NCBI RefSeq assembly: GCF_024753245.1
Contig: NZ_JANUGX010000018.1
Span: 1-64,000 of the forward strand
Length of the DNA: 64,000 nucleotides
Source of the DNA: Massilia norwichensis
GTDB lineage: Bacteria > Pseudomonadota > Gammaproteobacteria > Burkholderiales > Burkholderiaceae_D
Direction: 5' to 3'
Both the position numbers and the translations under genes were made by a program. Positions 36,852 to 45,394 of the stretch are shown piece after piece. The number at the start of each line of letters is the position of its first letter. Positions within the stretch are counted from its first letter, which is position 1. A model generated the notes under the pieces. That model made no database searches. It worked only from the letters and a program-made list of their open reading frames with translations, and had not been told where the DNA came from.

Positions 36852-38235
36852 AAAATTCATCCGCAAGATCCTTGGCGTGAAAGACGAGCGCGACCCCACC
36901 CAGCCCGTGGTCCTGGGCCCGGAGGAACACGGCATCGACCCCAGGCTGCTGTCGCCGAACGCGGTGCGCGTGACCCAGACCCTGCAGGAAGCCGGTTATA
37001 AAGCCTTCGTGGTCGGCGGCGCCGTGCGCGACCTGCTGCTGGGCGTGAAGCCGAAAGACTTCGACATCGCCACCGACGCCACCCCGGAAGAGGTCAAGAA
37101 GCTGTTCCGCCGCGCCTTCATCATCGGCCGCCGCTTCCAGATCGTGCACGTGATGTTCGGCCAGGAGCTGCTGGAGGTGACCACCTTCCGCGGCAACGCC
37201 CTCAACAACAATGCGCCGAAGGACGAGCATGGCCGGGTCCTGCGCGACAATAACTTCGGCCCGCAGCACGAAGACGCCGAGCGGCGCGACTTCACCATCA
37301 ACGCCATGTACTACGACCCGGCCACGCAGTCGGTGCTCGACTACCACGGCGGCATCCAGGACATCCGCGACAAGGTCCTGCGCATCATCGGCCAGCCGGA
37401 AGCGCGCTACCGCGAAGACCCGGTGCGCATGCTGCGCGTGGTGCGCTTTGCCGCCAAGCTGCAGTTCACGATCGAGCCGGCGACCCGCGCCCCGATCCCG
37501 GTGATGGCGCCCCTGATCAACAACGTGCCGGCGGCGCGCGTGTTCGACGAAATGCTGAAACTCCTGCAGTCCGGCCACTCGCTGGCCTGCCTGAAGGAGC
37601 TGCGCGCCTCGGGCCTGCACCACGGCCTGTTGCCGCTGCTGGACGTGGTGCTGGAACAGCCGATCGGCATGAAGTTCGTGACCCTGGCGCTGGAATCGAC
37701 CGACGCCCGCGTCAAGGCCGGCAAGGGCGTCTCGGCCGGTTTCCTGTTCGCCTCGCTGCTGTGGCACCAGGTGCTGGAAAAGTGGAATGCCTACCGCGCC
37801 GCCGGCGAACAGCCGATCCCGGCCCTGCACCTGGCCGCCGACGACGTGCTGGACAACCAGACCGACTCGCTGGCCCTGCAGCGCCGCATCGCCACCGACA
37901 TGCGCGACATCTGGGCCATGCAGCCGCGCTTCGAACGCCGCAGCGGCAAATCGCCGTATAAGCTGCTGGAGCACCCGCGCTTCCGCGCCGGCTTCGACTT
38001 CCTGCTGCTGCGCTGCGAATCGGGCGAACTCGATGCGGAACTGGGCAACTGGTGGACCACCTTCTACGCCGGCGACATCGCCGAGCGCGAGCGCCTGATC
38101 AACACGGCGCGCGAACCGGCCGGCGACAAGAAGAAGCGTCCGCGCCGCCGCGGCCCGCGCAAGACCGGCGACGACGGCGCAACGCAACTGGACAGCGGCG
38201 CACAGCAGGCCGCTTCCGGCGCGGACGGCGAATGA
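36844..38235 (+). CDS. pcnB: Polynucleotide adenylyltransferase (poly(A) polymerase I)
   Basis: 463 residues. It adds poly(A) tails that promote RNA decay. The catalytic segment FVVGGAVRDLLLGVKPKDFDIATDATPEEV carries the Asp pair of the nucleotidyltransferase fold, and RRDFTINAMYYDP plus REDPVRMLRVVRFAAKL mark the ribonucleotide-binding core shared with tRNA CCA enzymes; length and the leader segment favour PcnB. The C-terminal tail (KKKRPRRRGPRKTG) is strongly basic, then polar, and may bind RNA. Its ATG lies inside the HAD stop region and its stop overlaps folK. Confidence 0.94.
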   Translation: MIKKFIRKILGVKDERDPTQPVVLGPEEHGIDPRLLSPNAVRVTQTLQEAGYKAFVVGGAVRDLLLGVKPKDFDIATDATPEEVKKLFRRAFIIGRRFQIVHVMFGQELLEVTTFRGNALNNNAPKDEHGRVLRDNNFGPQHEDAERRDFTINAMYYDPATQSVLDYHGGIQDIRDKVLRIIGQPEARYREDPVRMLRVVRFAAKLQFTIEPATRAPIPVMAPLINNVPAARVFDEMLKLLQSGHSLACLKELRASGLHHGLLPLLDVVLEQPIGMKFVTLALESTDARVKAGKGVSAGFLFASLLWHQVLEKWNAYRAAGEQPIPALHLAADDVLDNQTDSLALQRRIATDMRDIWAMQPRFERRSGKSPYKLLEHPRFRAGFDFLLLRCESGELDAELGNWWTTFYAGDIAERERLINTAREPAGDKKKRPRRRGPRKTGDDGATQLDSGAQQAASGADGE

Positions 38236-38705
38236 CGGCCTGGGTCGGCATCGGCGCCAACCTGGGCGATGCCCAGGCCAACGTCCTCGACGCGCTGGAG
38301 CGCCTGACCTGGAGCCCGGGCGTGCGCCTGCTGCGCGCGTCCTCGCTGTACCGCACCGCGCCCATCGATTCCTCGGGCGACGACTACGTCAACGCGGTGG
38401 CCGAAGTCGACACCCTGCTCTCCGCCCGCGCCCTGCTGGCCGTGCTGCTCGATATCGAGCAGGCCCACGGCCGCGAACGCCCCTACCGCAACGCCCCGCG
38501 CACCCTCGACCTCGACCTGCTGCTGTATGACGACGAGGTCATCGCTGACGCTCCAGCTCTCCTTGTGCCGCACCCGCGCATGCACGAGCGCGCCTTCGTG
38601 CTGGCGCCGCTGGCCGAACTCGCACCCGCGCTGCAGATTCCCGGTCGCGGCCGCGTGGCCGAGCTGCTGCCGCTGGTGGCGGAGCAGGCCATCGAAAGGA
38701 TGTAA
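38232..38705 (+). CDS. folK: Hydroxymethyldihydropterin pyrophosphokinase
   Basis: 157 residues. It transfers pyrophosphate from ATP to 6-hydroxymethyl-dihydropterin in folate synthesis. Motifs: WVGIGANLGDAQANV, SSLYRTAPID, and GRERPYRNAPRTLDLDLLLYDD, followed by VPHPRMHERAFVLAPLAELAP. The ATG overlaps the pcnB stop by four bases. The next small membrane gene starts five bases after its stop. Confidence 0.95.
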   Translation: MTAWVGIGANLGDAQANVLDALERLTWSPGVRLLRASSLYRTAPIDSSGDDYVNAVAEVDTLLSARALLAVLLDIEQAHGRERPYRNAPRTLDLDLLLYDDEVIADAPALLVPHPRMHERAFVLAPLAELAPALQIPGRGRVAELLPLVAEQAIERM

Positions 38706-38710
38706 GTCAC

Positions 38711-39046
38711 ATGCAAACCTTCCTGCTCCTCGTCTTCTCCAACGTCTTCATGACCACGGCGTGGTATTGGCATCTCAAAGGCGGGATGAACAAGCCGCTG
38801 TTCTCGGTCATCATGATCAGCTGGGGCATCGCCTTCGTCGAATACTGCCTGGCCGTGCCGGCCAACCGGATCGGCTTCGCGAGCGGCTGGAGTGCCGGGC
38901 AGCTGAAGGTGGTGCAGGAGGCGATTGCGCTGGTGGTGTTCGGCATCTTCATGGTCACCGTGCTGGGCGAACCCCTGCACTGGCGCCACTTTGCCGCCTT
39001 CGGCTGCATCATGGCGGCGGTCGGCTTCCTGTTTGTCGGCCGTTGA
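38711..39046 (+). CDS. DMT-family (DUF486) small membrane protein
   Basis: 111 residues with four predicted transmembrane helices. The pattern TTAWYWHLKG near the N-terminus, MISWGIAFVEYCLAVPANRIG and QLKVVQEAIALVVF is that of DUF486 proteins of the drug/metabolite transporter superfamily; function unknown. It is the last gene of the hda-HAD-pcnB-folK run and is followed by a terminator. Confidence 0.85.
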   Translation: MQTFLLLVFSNVFMTTAWYWHLKGGMNKPLFSVIMISWGIAFVEYCLAVPANRIGFASGWSAGQLKVVQEAIALVVFGIFMVTVLGEPLHWRHFAAFGCIMAAVGFLFVGR

Positions 39047-39106
39047 TCGAGGCGGGCAATCTCTAGAACAGCCCCCGGCAGGAATCCTGTCGTGGTATTA
39101 CACTAC

Positions 39107-39137
39107 GCCGTCGGAGAGCATTCCCGACGGCTTTTTT
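39107..39137 (+). terminator. Intrinsic terminator after the hda-folK-DMT run
   Basis: GCCGTCGG (39107-39114) pairs with CCGACGGC (39124-39131), then six T (39132-39137). It lies about 60 bases after the last stop and just before panB. Confidence 0.88.
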
Positions 39138-39159
39138 ACGAATTGGTAAAGGAAAAACG

Positions 39160-40041
39160 ATGAGCGGATATTTGCAGGGCAAGGACATGGCGGCACCGGG
39201 ACAGGACAGCGGCGCGCAGGCGCCCGCGCAGGCACCGGCCAAACCTGTTTCGATGGCCGTGACCCTGCCGTCGCTGCGCGCGATGCGTGCGGCCGGCCAG
39301 AAGATCGCCATGCTCACCTGCTATGACGCCAGCTTTGCGGCGCTGATGGACCGCTGCGGCGTCGAGATCCTCCTGATCGGCGACTCGCTCGGCATGGTCT
39401 GCGCCGGCTACGATTCGACCCTGCCGGTGACGGTGGCGGACGTGGCCTACCACACGGCATCCGTGGTCCGCGGCCGCAAGAACGCGCTGGTGCTGGCCGA
39501 CCTGCCCTTCGGCAGCTACGGCACCAAGGAGCAGGCCTACGACAGCTGCGCGACCCTGATGCGCGCCGGCGCCCAGATGGTCAAGATCGAAGGCGGCGCC
39601 TGGCTGGCCGAGACCGTGCGCTTCCTGGTCGAACGCGGCATTCCGGTGTGCGCCCACATCGGCCTGACCCCGCAGTTCGTGCACCAGCTGGGCGGCTACA
39701 AGGTGCAGGGCAAGACCAGCGAAGGTGCCGACCAGCTCAAGCGCGACGCCATGGCGCTGCAGGACGCCGGCGCCGCCATCGTGCTGCTGGAAGCCGTGCC
39801 GGCGGCGCTGGGCAAGGAAGTGACCGAGATGCTGCAGGTGCCGACCATCGGTATCGGCGCCGGCCCCGACTGCTCGGGCCAGGTGCTGGTGATGCACGAC
39901 CTGCTGGGCGTCTTCCCGGGCCGCAAGGCGCGCTTCGTGAAGAACTTCATGGACGGCCAGACCAGCATCGACGCCGCCGTGTCGGCCTACGTGGCCGCGG
40001 TGAAGGACGGCAGCTTCCCGGCACCGGAACACTGCTTCTGA
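39160..40041 (+). CDS. panB: 3-Methyl-2-oxobutanoate hydroxymethyltransferase
   Basis: 293 residues. It makes ketopantoate from alpha-ketoisovalerate and methylene-tetrahydrofolate in pantothenate/CoA synthesis. Motifs [30 protein letters not shown] (metal-binding Asp), KIEGG and [20 protein letters not shown] are typical. An Ala/Pro/Gln-rich leader of about 30 residues precedes the conserved core. AAAGGA precedes the ATG. thpR follows after 17 bases. Confidence 0.96.
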   Translation: MSGYLQGKDMAAPGQDSGAQAPAQAPAKPVSMAVTLPSLRAMRAAGQKIAMLTCYDASFAALMDRCGVEILLIGDSLGMVCAGYDSTLPVTVADVAYHTASVVRGRKNALVLADLPFGSYGTKEQAYDSCATLMRAGAQMVKIEGGAWLAETVRFLVERGIPVCAHIGLTPQFVHQLGGYKVQGKTSEGADQLKRDAMALQDAGAAIVLLEAVPAALGKEVTEMLQVPTIGIGAGPDCSGQVLVMHDLLGVFPGRKARFVKNFMDGQTSIDAAVSAYVAAVKDGSFPAPEHCF

Positions 40042-40058
40042 CCCGATGGAGGGTGGAT

Positions 40059-40589
40059 ATGGCGACTTCTTCGACGACCACCCCGCAGTCCACCCGGCTG
40101 TTCCTGGCCCTGTGGCCGGATGCGGCCGTGCGCGAGCAGCTGCGCGCATGGCGCGAGCTGTGGAACTGGCCGCGCGGCGCCTCACCGGTCCACACCGACA
40201 AGCTGCACATGACGCTGCACTTCCTCGGCAACCAACCGGCCGAGTCGCTTCCCGCCCCGCTCGACGGCCTGGCGGTCCCGTTCACGCCCTTCCGCCTGCA
40301 ACTGGGCGTGGCCGAGCTGTGGCACAACGGGATCGCGGTGCTGTCGCCGCAGGACACGCCGCAGCAACTGCTCGACCTGCACACGGCCTTGTCGGGCGCC
40401 CTGCCGGGTGTCGGCCTGCAGCCGGAGCAGCGGCCCTACCGTCCGCACGTGACCATGGCGCGCCGCGCGAAAGGGGTGGCGGTGCCGCAAAATGGCCCGG
40501 TCATCGACTGGGCTGTCGATCATTACACGCTGGTCGAATCGAAGACTGGCGACGGCAGCGGCTACACTGTCTTGCGAGAATACCGATAA
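40059..40589 (+). CDS. thpR: RNA 2',3'-cyclic phosphodiesterase
   Basis: 176 residues. A 2H phosphoesterase (LigT/ThpR) that opens 2',3'-cyclic phosphates. The two catalytic H-x-T motifs are HMTLHFLG and HVTMARRA, spaced as in the family. TRLFLALWPDAAVREQL is the usual N-terminus. GGAGGG lies upstream of the ATG. It is likely co-transcribed with panB and is convergent with an MFS gene across family B repeat copy 1. Confidence 0.9.
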   Translation: MATSSTTTPQSTRLFLALWPDAAVREQLRAWRELWNWPRGASPVHTDKLHMTLHFLGNQPAESLPAPLDGLAVPFTPFRLQLGVAELWHNGIAVLSPQDTPQQLLDLHTALSGALPGVGLQPEQRPYRPHVTMARRAKGVAVPQNGPVIDWAVDHYTLVESKTGDGSGYTVLREYR

Positions 40590-40598
40590 AAATGCTGC

Positions 40599-40654
40599 GT
40601 GGGCTCGGGGAGCCCACCCTACCGATCATCGTAGGGTGGGCTCCCCGTGCCCAT
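40599..40654. repeat. Family B palindromic repeat, copy 1
   Basis: GTGGGCTCGGGGAGCCCACCCTAC (40599-40622, written here only as position and type) is inverted at 40631-40654, with eight bases between. Each arm has its own stem GTGGGCT/AGCCCAC. It lies between the convergent thpR and MFS genes and may end both transcripts. Confidence 0.85.
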
Positions 40655-40670
40655 GTGGCACATCACCGCG

Positions 40671-41828
40671 TCACTGTTTGACGATGCGCGCATTCGCCGC
40701 AATCACGATCCCGGAAATCGACAACACCCCCAGCGCCACCGCGATATTCGTGTGCGCCGCAATCGACCCCAGCAGCGGCGGCGCCAGCAGCAGGCCCGCA
40801 TAGCCGAGCGTCGCCACCGTCGCCAGGCCGCCGCCGGCCGACATGCCCGGCGTGCGCGCGGCGGCCGAGAAGATCAGCGGCACCACGTTCGCCGCAGAGA
40901 GCCCGATCAGCGCGAAGCCGCAGGCCGACAGCACGAAGTGCGTGCTCAGCACGGCCAGCAGCAGGCCGCAGAACATGCCGAGGCCGCCCAGCACCATCAC
41001 CCGCATCGCGCCGAAGCGCAGCACCAGGCGGTCGCCCGCGAAGCGGCAGGCAGCCATCGCGATCGAGAAGGCGGAGTAACCCAGCGCCGCCGACGCCGGA
41101 TCGGCTTTGGTCCTCTCGGTCAGCAGCAGCGCGCTCCAGTCGACCAGCGCGCCTTCCACCGCAAAGCACAGCATGCCGAGCAGGCCGAGGAAGAGCGCCG
41201 GCCCGCGCGGCAGCGCGAAGTGGCTCTCTGCATGCGGCGACGGCGCCGCCTTCAGCACGAAGGGCGCGCACGCGGCCACCACCAGCGCGATCGTCACGCC
41301 CGCCATCAGGGCGCCGCGGCCGTCGCCCAGTCCCGCGCGGATCATCAGGCCGCCCAGCGCCGCGCCGAGCAGTCCGCCCAGGCTGTAGAAGCCGTGGAAG
41401 GACGACATGGTCGGCACGCCGCGCGCCGTCTCGACCTCGCTGGCATTGGCGTTCATCGACACGTCCAGCACGCCGTTACTGGCGCCGAAAGCGAAGGCCG
41501 CCAGGAACAGCGCCGGCAAACCGTCGACATTCATCAGCAGCGCGGTGGTGATCGAAAACATCCAGGCGCTGGCCAGCGCCACGGTGCGCGTGCCCCACTT
41601 CCCGGCCAGCCCGCCCGCCAGCGGCATGGCCGCGATCGCGCCACCGGCGATCGTCAGCAGCAGGAAGCCGAGCACGCCGGTGTCGATGCCGGCGCGCGCC
41701 TGTACCAGCGGCACGTGCGCGGCCCACAGGCCGATACCGGCGCCGTTCAGCAGGAAGATGGTGGAGATGGACCAGCGCGCCCGGTTCACGGCGGCGCTGG
41801 CGGGTTGGAGAAGTTCGGCCGGTTTCAT
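40671..41828 (-). CDS. MFS transporter
   Basis: 385 residues with 12 predicted transmembrane segments. GLWAAHVPLVQARAGIDTGVLGFLLL and GKWGTRTVALAS (motif A-like loop between helices 2 and 3), and FAFGASNGVLDVSMNANA are typical of the small FucP/YbjJ-like MFS group. Substrate unknown. The ATG MKPAELLQ was chosen; the longer frame reads through the gap toward the glutamine-synthetase-like gene. It is downstream of that gene on the same strand. Confidence 0.87.
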   Translation of the reverse strand: MKPAELLQPASAAVNRARWSISTIFLLNGAGIGLWAAHVPLVQARAGIDTGVLGFLLLTIAGGAIAAMPLAGGLAGKWGTRTVALASAWMFSITTALLMNVDGLPALFLAAFAFGASNGVLDVSMNANASEVETARGVPTMSSFHGFYSLGGLLGAALGGLMIRAGLGDGRGALMAGVTIALVVAACAPFVLKAAPSPHAESHFALPRGPALFLGLLGMLCFAVEGALVDWSALLLTERTKADPASAALGYSAFSIAMAACRFAGDRLVLRFGAMRVMVLGGLGMFCGLLLAVLSTHFVLSACGFALIGLSAANVVPLIFSAAARTPGMSAGGGLATVATLGYAGLLLAPPLLGSIAAHTNIAVALGVLSISGIVIAANARIVKQ

Positions 41829-41925
41829 GGTCTGGCTGTTGTTATGAATCCGGGCAATGTACACGAATGCGAAAGGCAAGCCTGTTCCGCCAGCCTGGCC
41901 CTGGGCGGTGGCTGCGCTCCGTGCG

Positions 41926-43275
41926 TCACACCAGCAGCATCAAATGCTCCCGCTCCCACGAGCTGATCACCCGCGAAAAGGTCGCAAACTCCAGTTCCTT
42001 CACCTCGCAGAACGCCTCGACGAACAAGGGCCCCAGCATCGCCGACAAGGCCCTGCACCCGCGCAGCTGGAAAATCGCATCCTCCAGGTTGCGCGGCAGT
42101 TCGCCATGCACTTGCTCGGCGCTCTCGGCGGTCGGCGGCGCCGGCTTCAAGCCTTCCATCATGCCGAGCAGGCCGCAGGCCAGGGTCGCCGCCATCGCCA
42201 GGTAGGGGTTCACGTCGACGCCCGGCACGCGGTTCTCGACGCGGCGGTTGGCAGGTGCGGAATTCGGCACCCGGATGCCGCAGGTACGGTTGTCGTAGCC
42301 CCAGTGTACGTTCATCGGCGCCGACTGGAAGCGCGACAGGCGGCGGTAGGAATTTACATGGGGCGCGAACAATAAGGTCGCAGGCGGCACGTATTTTTCC
42401 AATCCACCGATGAATTGACGGAACAGCACACTTTCGCTGCCATCCTCGTTCGAGAAGATATTGCGGCCGGTGGCCAGCTCGACCACGCTCTGGTGTACGT
42501 GCATGGCGCTGCCCGGCTCGGTTTCCATGGGCTTGGCCATGAAGGTGGCGAAGATGCCGTGGCGCAGCGCCGTTTCGCGTACCGCGCGCTTGAACAGGAA
42601 CACGCGGTCGGCCAGCTCGAGCGCATCGCCATGGGTGAAATTGATTTCCATCTGGCCGGCGCCGGCTTCGTGGATCAGGGTCTCGACGCCCAGCTCGTGC
42701 TGCTTGCAGAAAGCGGACAGTTCGAGGAAGAAGGGATCGAAGTCGTTGACGGCGTCGATCGAGTACGACTGCCGGCCCTGCTCCGTGAAGCCGCTGCGGC
42801 CCATCGGCGGGCTCAGGGGTTCGTGCGGATTGGTGTTGCGGGCAACCAGGTAGAACTCCATCTCGGGCGCCACCACCGGCTGCCAGCCGCGTTCGCGGTA
42901 CTTGTCCAGCACCCGCCGCAACACCGAACGCGGCGCCAGGCCGACCGGGCTGCCGTCGAAGTTCTGGCAATCGTGGATCACGCAGGCGACCCGTTCGGTG
43001 GCCCAGGGCACGACGCGGATCGTAGCCGGGTCCGGCACGCAGACCATGTCGGGGTCGATCGGGCCGACGTAGGGCGTGTTGTTCGGCTGTTCGCCGTGGA
43101 CCGTGTTCAGCAGCACGCTCTTGGGTAGGCGCATGTGCTCGCCGGACAGAAACAAGTCTTTCGGCAGGATCTTGCCGCGGGCAATGCCGGTCATGTCCGC
43201 GATCACACACTCGACCTCGTGGATGTTGTGGTCGCGTAGAAAACTGCGCATGTCGCCGCTGATTGCCTCTGCCAT
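41926..43275 (-). CDS. Glutamine synthetase-family gamma-glutamylpolyamine synthetase, paralogue 1
   Basis: 449 residues. The glutamine-synthetase fold is shown by EMEFYLV, GAGQMEINFTHGDALELADRVFLFK and the ATP-site segment KPMETEPGSAMHVHQS; the adenylylation Tyr region of GlnA is absent, and length fits PuuA/PauA-type enzymes, which glutamylate putrescine or other polyamines. GGGGAGC precedes the ATG. A second paralogue is at 50048. Context with aldehyde dehydrogenase, aminotransferase and glutamine amidotransferase supports polyamine catabolism. Confidence 0.85.
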   Translation of the reverse strand: MAEAISGDMRSFLRDHNIHEVECVIADMTGIARGKILPKDLFLSGEHMRLPKSVLLNTVHGEQPNNTPYVGPIDPDMVCVPDPATIRVVPWATERVACVIHDCQNFDGSPVGLAPRSVLRRVLDKYRERGWQPVVAPEMEFYLVARNTNPHEPLSPPMGRSGFTEQGRQSYSIDAVNDFDPFFLELSAFCKQHELGVETLIHEAGAGQMEINFTHGDALELADRVFLFKRAVRETALRHGIFATFMAKPMETEPGSAMHVHQSVVELATGRNIFSNEDGSESVLFRQFIGGLEKYVPPATLLFAPHVNSYRRLSRFQSAPMNVHWGYDNRTCGIRVPNSAPANRRVENRVPGVDVNPYLAMAATLACGLLGMMEGLKPAPPTAESAEQVHGELPRNLEDAIFQLRGCRALSAMLGPLFVEAFCEVKELEFATFSRVISSWEREHLMLLV

Positions 43276-43446
43276 CGTGCTCCCCGCTTGCCCCGGCGTG
43301 GACGAATATAGCACCGGCCCGGCACCCGCCGCGCGCCGGTGCGCGCCGGTGCGCCTCGTGTCGCGATCCCGCAATTCGTTGCACGAATTCCGCAGTTGGC
43401 GTCATGGATGTCCCTGCGGCACGCATTCTGCGCGATACTTTCTGTT

Positions 43447-44511
43447 ATGGAACTCACCACATCCCACGATATCCCGACCGGCCGCATGTGGCGCCTGTAC
43501 ACGGTCGGCTGGCTGGTCTATCTTGGCATCCTGTGCTTTGCCGTGCAGTTGGACGACTTGCGGCATGGGCACTTCAATTGGCGCAACAGCGGGGATGTGC
43601 TGTGGAGCATGCCGCAAGCCTTCGCCCTGGCACTGATCTGGCCGCTGAGCGGCTGGATGGAGCGGCGGCGCCTGTCGGTCCCACTGGTCTTCCTGCTCCA
43701 TATACTGGGCAGCGCCGCCTACGGCATCGGCTCCTACTGGCTGCTGTCGGCGATGATCGGCACGGCGCGCCCGCTGTCCTGGTATGTCTGGCCGGTGATG
43801 TACACGATGATGACCTATATCGTGATCGCCGCGATCTTCCAGACGGTCCGCATGAGTCACGCCCGCCAGCGCCAGGCGCTCGCCATCCAGCAGGCCCACA
43901 CCCTGCTGGTCGCCTCCGAACTCAACGCGCTGCGCAACAAGCTGAACCCGCACTTCCTGTTCAACACCCTGCACTCGATCATCGCGCTGACGCGCAGGAA
44001 CCCGGAAGCCGCCGAGACCGCCCTCTTCCAGTTCTCCGACATGCTGCGCTACGTGCTCGACACCGAAAAAAGCGGCAGCGACCGCGTCACCCTCGACGAC
44101 GAGCTGCGCTTCGTGCGCGACTACCTCGAGCTGGAAAGCCTGCGCCTGGGATCGCGCCTGAGAATCGAATGGGAGCTCGACGAGGATGCCGCCGGCCTGG
44201 CGCTGCCGGCGCTGTCGCTGCAGCCGCTGGTCGAGAACAGCATCAAGCATGCCTTCAACCCGCACAGCCGCCCCGGCCTGCTGCGCATCCGCACCCGCGT
44301 CGACGATGCGGCGAAAGCGCTCACCATGAGCGTGGCCGACGACGGTCCCGGCGCCGACCTCGCCACCGTCAGGCAGTCGCCCGGTCTCGGCATCCGCACC
44401 GTCGAACGGCGCCTGCAGCTCGAGTACGGCACACGCGGTGCGCTGCGGATCGAGACCGCGCCGGGCGCCGGCTTCCTGGCCACGATGTCGATCCCCCTCG
44501 AATCCACCTGA
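43447..44511 (+). CDS. LytS/YehU-type membrane histidine kinase
   Basis: 354 residues with four or so N-terminal transmembrane helices (residues 15-135), a short coiled linker, and a His_kinase domain with His169 in NKLNPHFLFNTLHS. The ATPase region has LQPLVENSIKHAF and DDGPGAD. It pairs with the LytTR regulator that starts 16 bases later. It is divergent from glutamine-synthetase paralogue 1 across 171 bases. No sensor domain beyond the helices is visible. Confidence 0.92.
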   Translation: MELTTSHDIPTGRMWRLYTVGWLVYLGILCFAVQLDDLRHGHFNWRNSGDVLWSMPQAFALALIWPLSGWMERRRLSVPLVFLLHILGSAAYGIGSYWLLSAMIGTARPLSWYVWPVMYTMMTYIVIAAIFQTVRMSHARQRQALAIQQAHTLLVASELNALRNKLNPHFLFNTLHSIIALTRRNPEAAETALFQFSDMLRYVLDTEKSGSDRVTLDDELRFVRDYLELESLRLGSRLRIEWELDEDAAGLALPALSLQPLVENSIKHAFNPHSRPGLLRIRTRVDDAAKALTMSVADDGPGADLATVRQSPGLGIRTVERRLQLEYGTRGALRIETAPGAGFLATMSIPLEST

Positions 44512-44526
44512 TCCCCGAACGCCCAC

Positions 44527-45270
44527 ATGAACACCAAAACCGTATTCATCGCCGAGGACGAGCCGCTGGCTCGCGACGTCCTGCGCGACGCCATCTACTC
44601 CCACCCCGCCCTGCGCCTGGCGGGCGAAGCCGGCGACGGCGCCACCGCCCTCGCGCAGATCGAGCGCATCCGTCCCGACGTGGTGTTCATGGACATCCAG
44701 ATGCCGGAGATGACCGGCCTCGACGTGCTGCGCCGCCTGAGCTGCACGCCCGACATCGTGTTCACCACCGCCTACGACCAGTACGCGGTGACGGCCTTCG
44801 AGCTGAACGCGGTCGACTACCTGCTGAAACCTTTTACGCGCGCCCGCTTCGATGCGGCGGTGGCGCGCCTGCTGGAGTCGCCGCCGCCGCCGCGTGCGAT
44901 CGTCGATGCGGCGCTGGCGCAGGCGGTCCAGCACGCGCCGGGACGGCTGGAGCGCATCCTGGTGCGCGACCGTGGCCGTATTTTTCCGCTGTCGCTGAAT
45001 GAGATCGAATACCTGAAAGCCGATTCGAAATACACGGCCATTGCCGCGCGCGGCCAGACCTTCCTGGTCCGCATCGGCATCTCGGAACTGGAGGCGCAGC
45101 TCGATCCAACCCGCTTCATCCGCGTGCACCGCTCGGCGCTGGTGAACCTGGATTTCGTCGATTCGATGCGCGCCGAGGAGCAGTCGCAGCTGGTGATCCA
45201 GATGCGGGATGGGGTGGTGCTGACGGCCAGCCGGGAGGCGTCGAAGGTGTTGCGGGAGATGGCGATCTGA
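44527..45270 (+). CDS. LytTR-family response regulator
   Basis: 247 residues. Receiver domain with Asp12/Asp-Glu acidic pocket, phospho-acceptor Asp56 in VVFMDIQMP and Lys in YLLKPFT; the C-terminal LytTR DNA-binding domain begins near residue 140 (RIFPLSLNEIEYLKADSKYTAI, FIRVHRSALVNLDFV). It forms a pair with the LytS-like kinase. It is convergent with the PuuC-like gene across repeat family A copy 4. Confidence 0.93.
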   Translation: MNTKTVFIAEDEPLARDVLRDAIYSHPALRLAGEAGDGATALAQIERIRPDVVFMDIQMPEMTGLDVLRRLSCTPDIVFTTAYDQYAVTAFELNAVDYLLKPFTRARFDAAVARLLESPPPPRAIVDAALAQAVQHAPGRLERILVRDRGRIFPLSLNEIEYLKADSKYTAIAARGQTFLVRIGISELEAQLDPTRFIRVHRSALVNLDFVDSMRAEEQSQLVIQMRDGVVLTASREASKVLREMAI

Positions 45271-45271
45271 C

Positions 45272-45393
45272 CGTCGTCCCCACGTCCTTCACTCGTCATT
45301 CCCGCGTCCTTCACTCGTCATTCCCGCGCAGGCGGGAATCCAAGTTTCGCTGATCCGCTACGAGCTTGGGTTCCCGCCTGCGCGGGAACGACG
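45272..45393. repeat. Family A palindromic repeat, copy 4, with tandem duplications
   Basis: The complete pair is 45316-45345 and 45361-45393; the left arm core is ATTCCCGCGCAGGCGGGAAT. In front of it stand two truncated 22-base units, 45272-45293 and 45294-45315, each beginning CGTCGTCCCC or CGTCATTCCC and ending GTCCTTCACT. The element separates the convergent LytTR and PuuC-like genes. Confidence 0.88.
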
Positions 45394-45394
45394 G

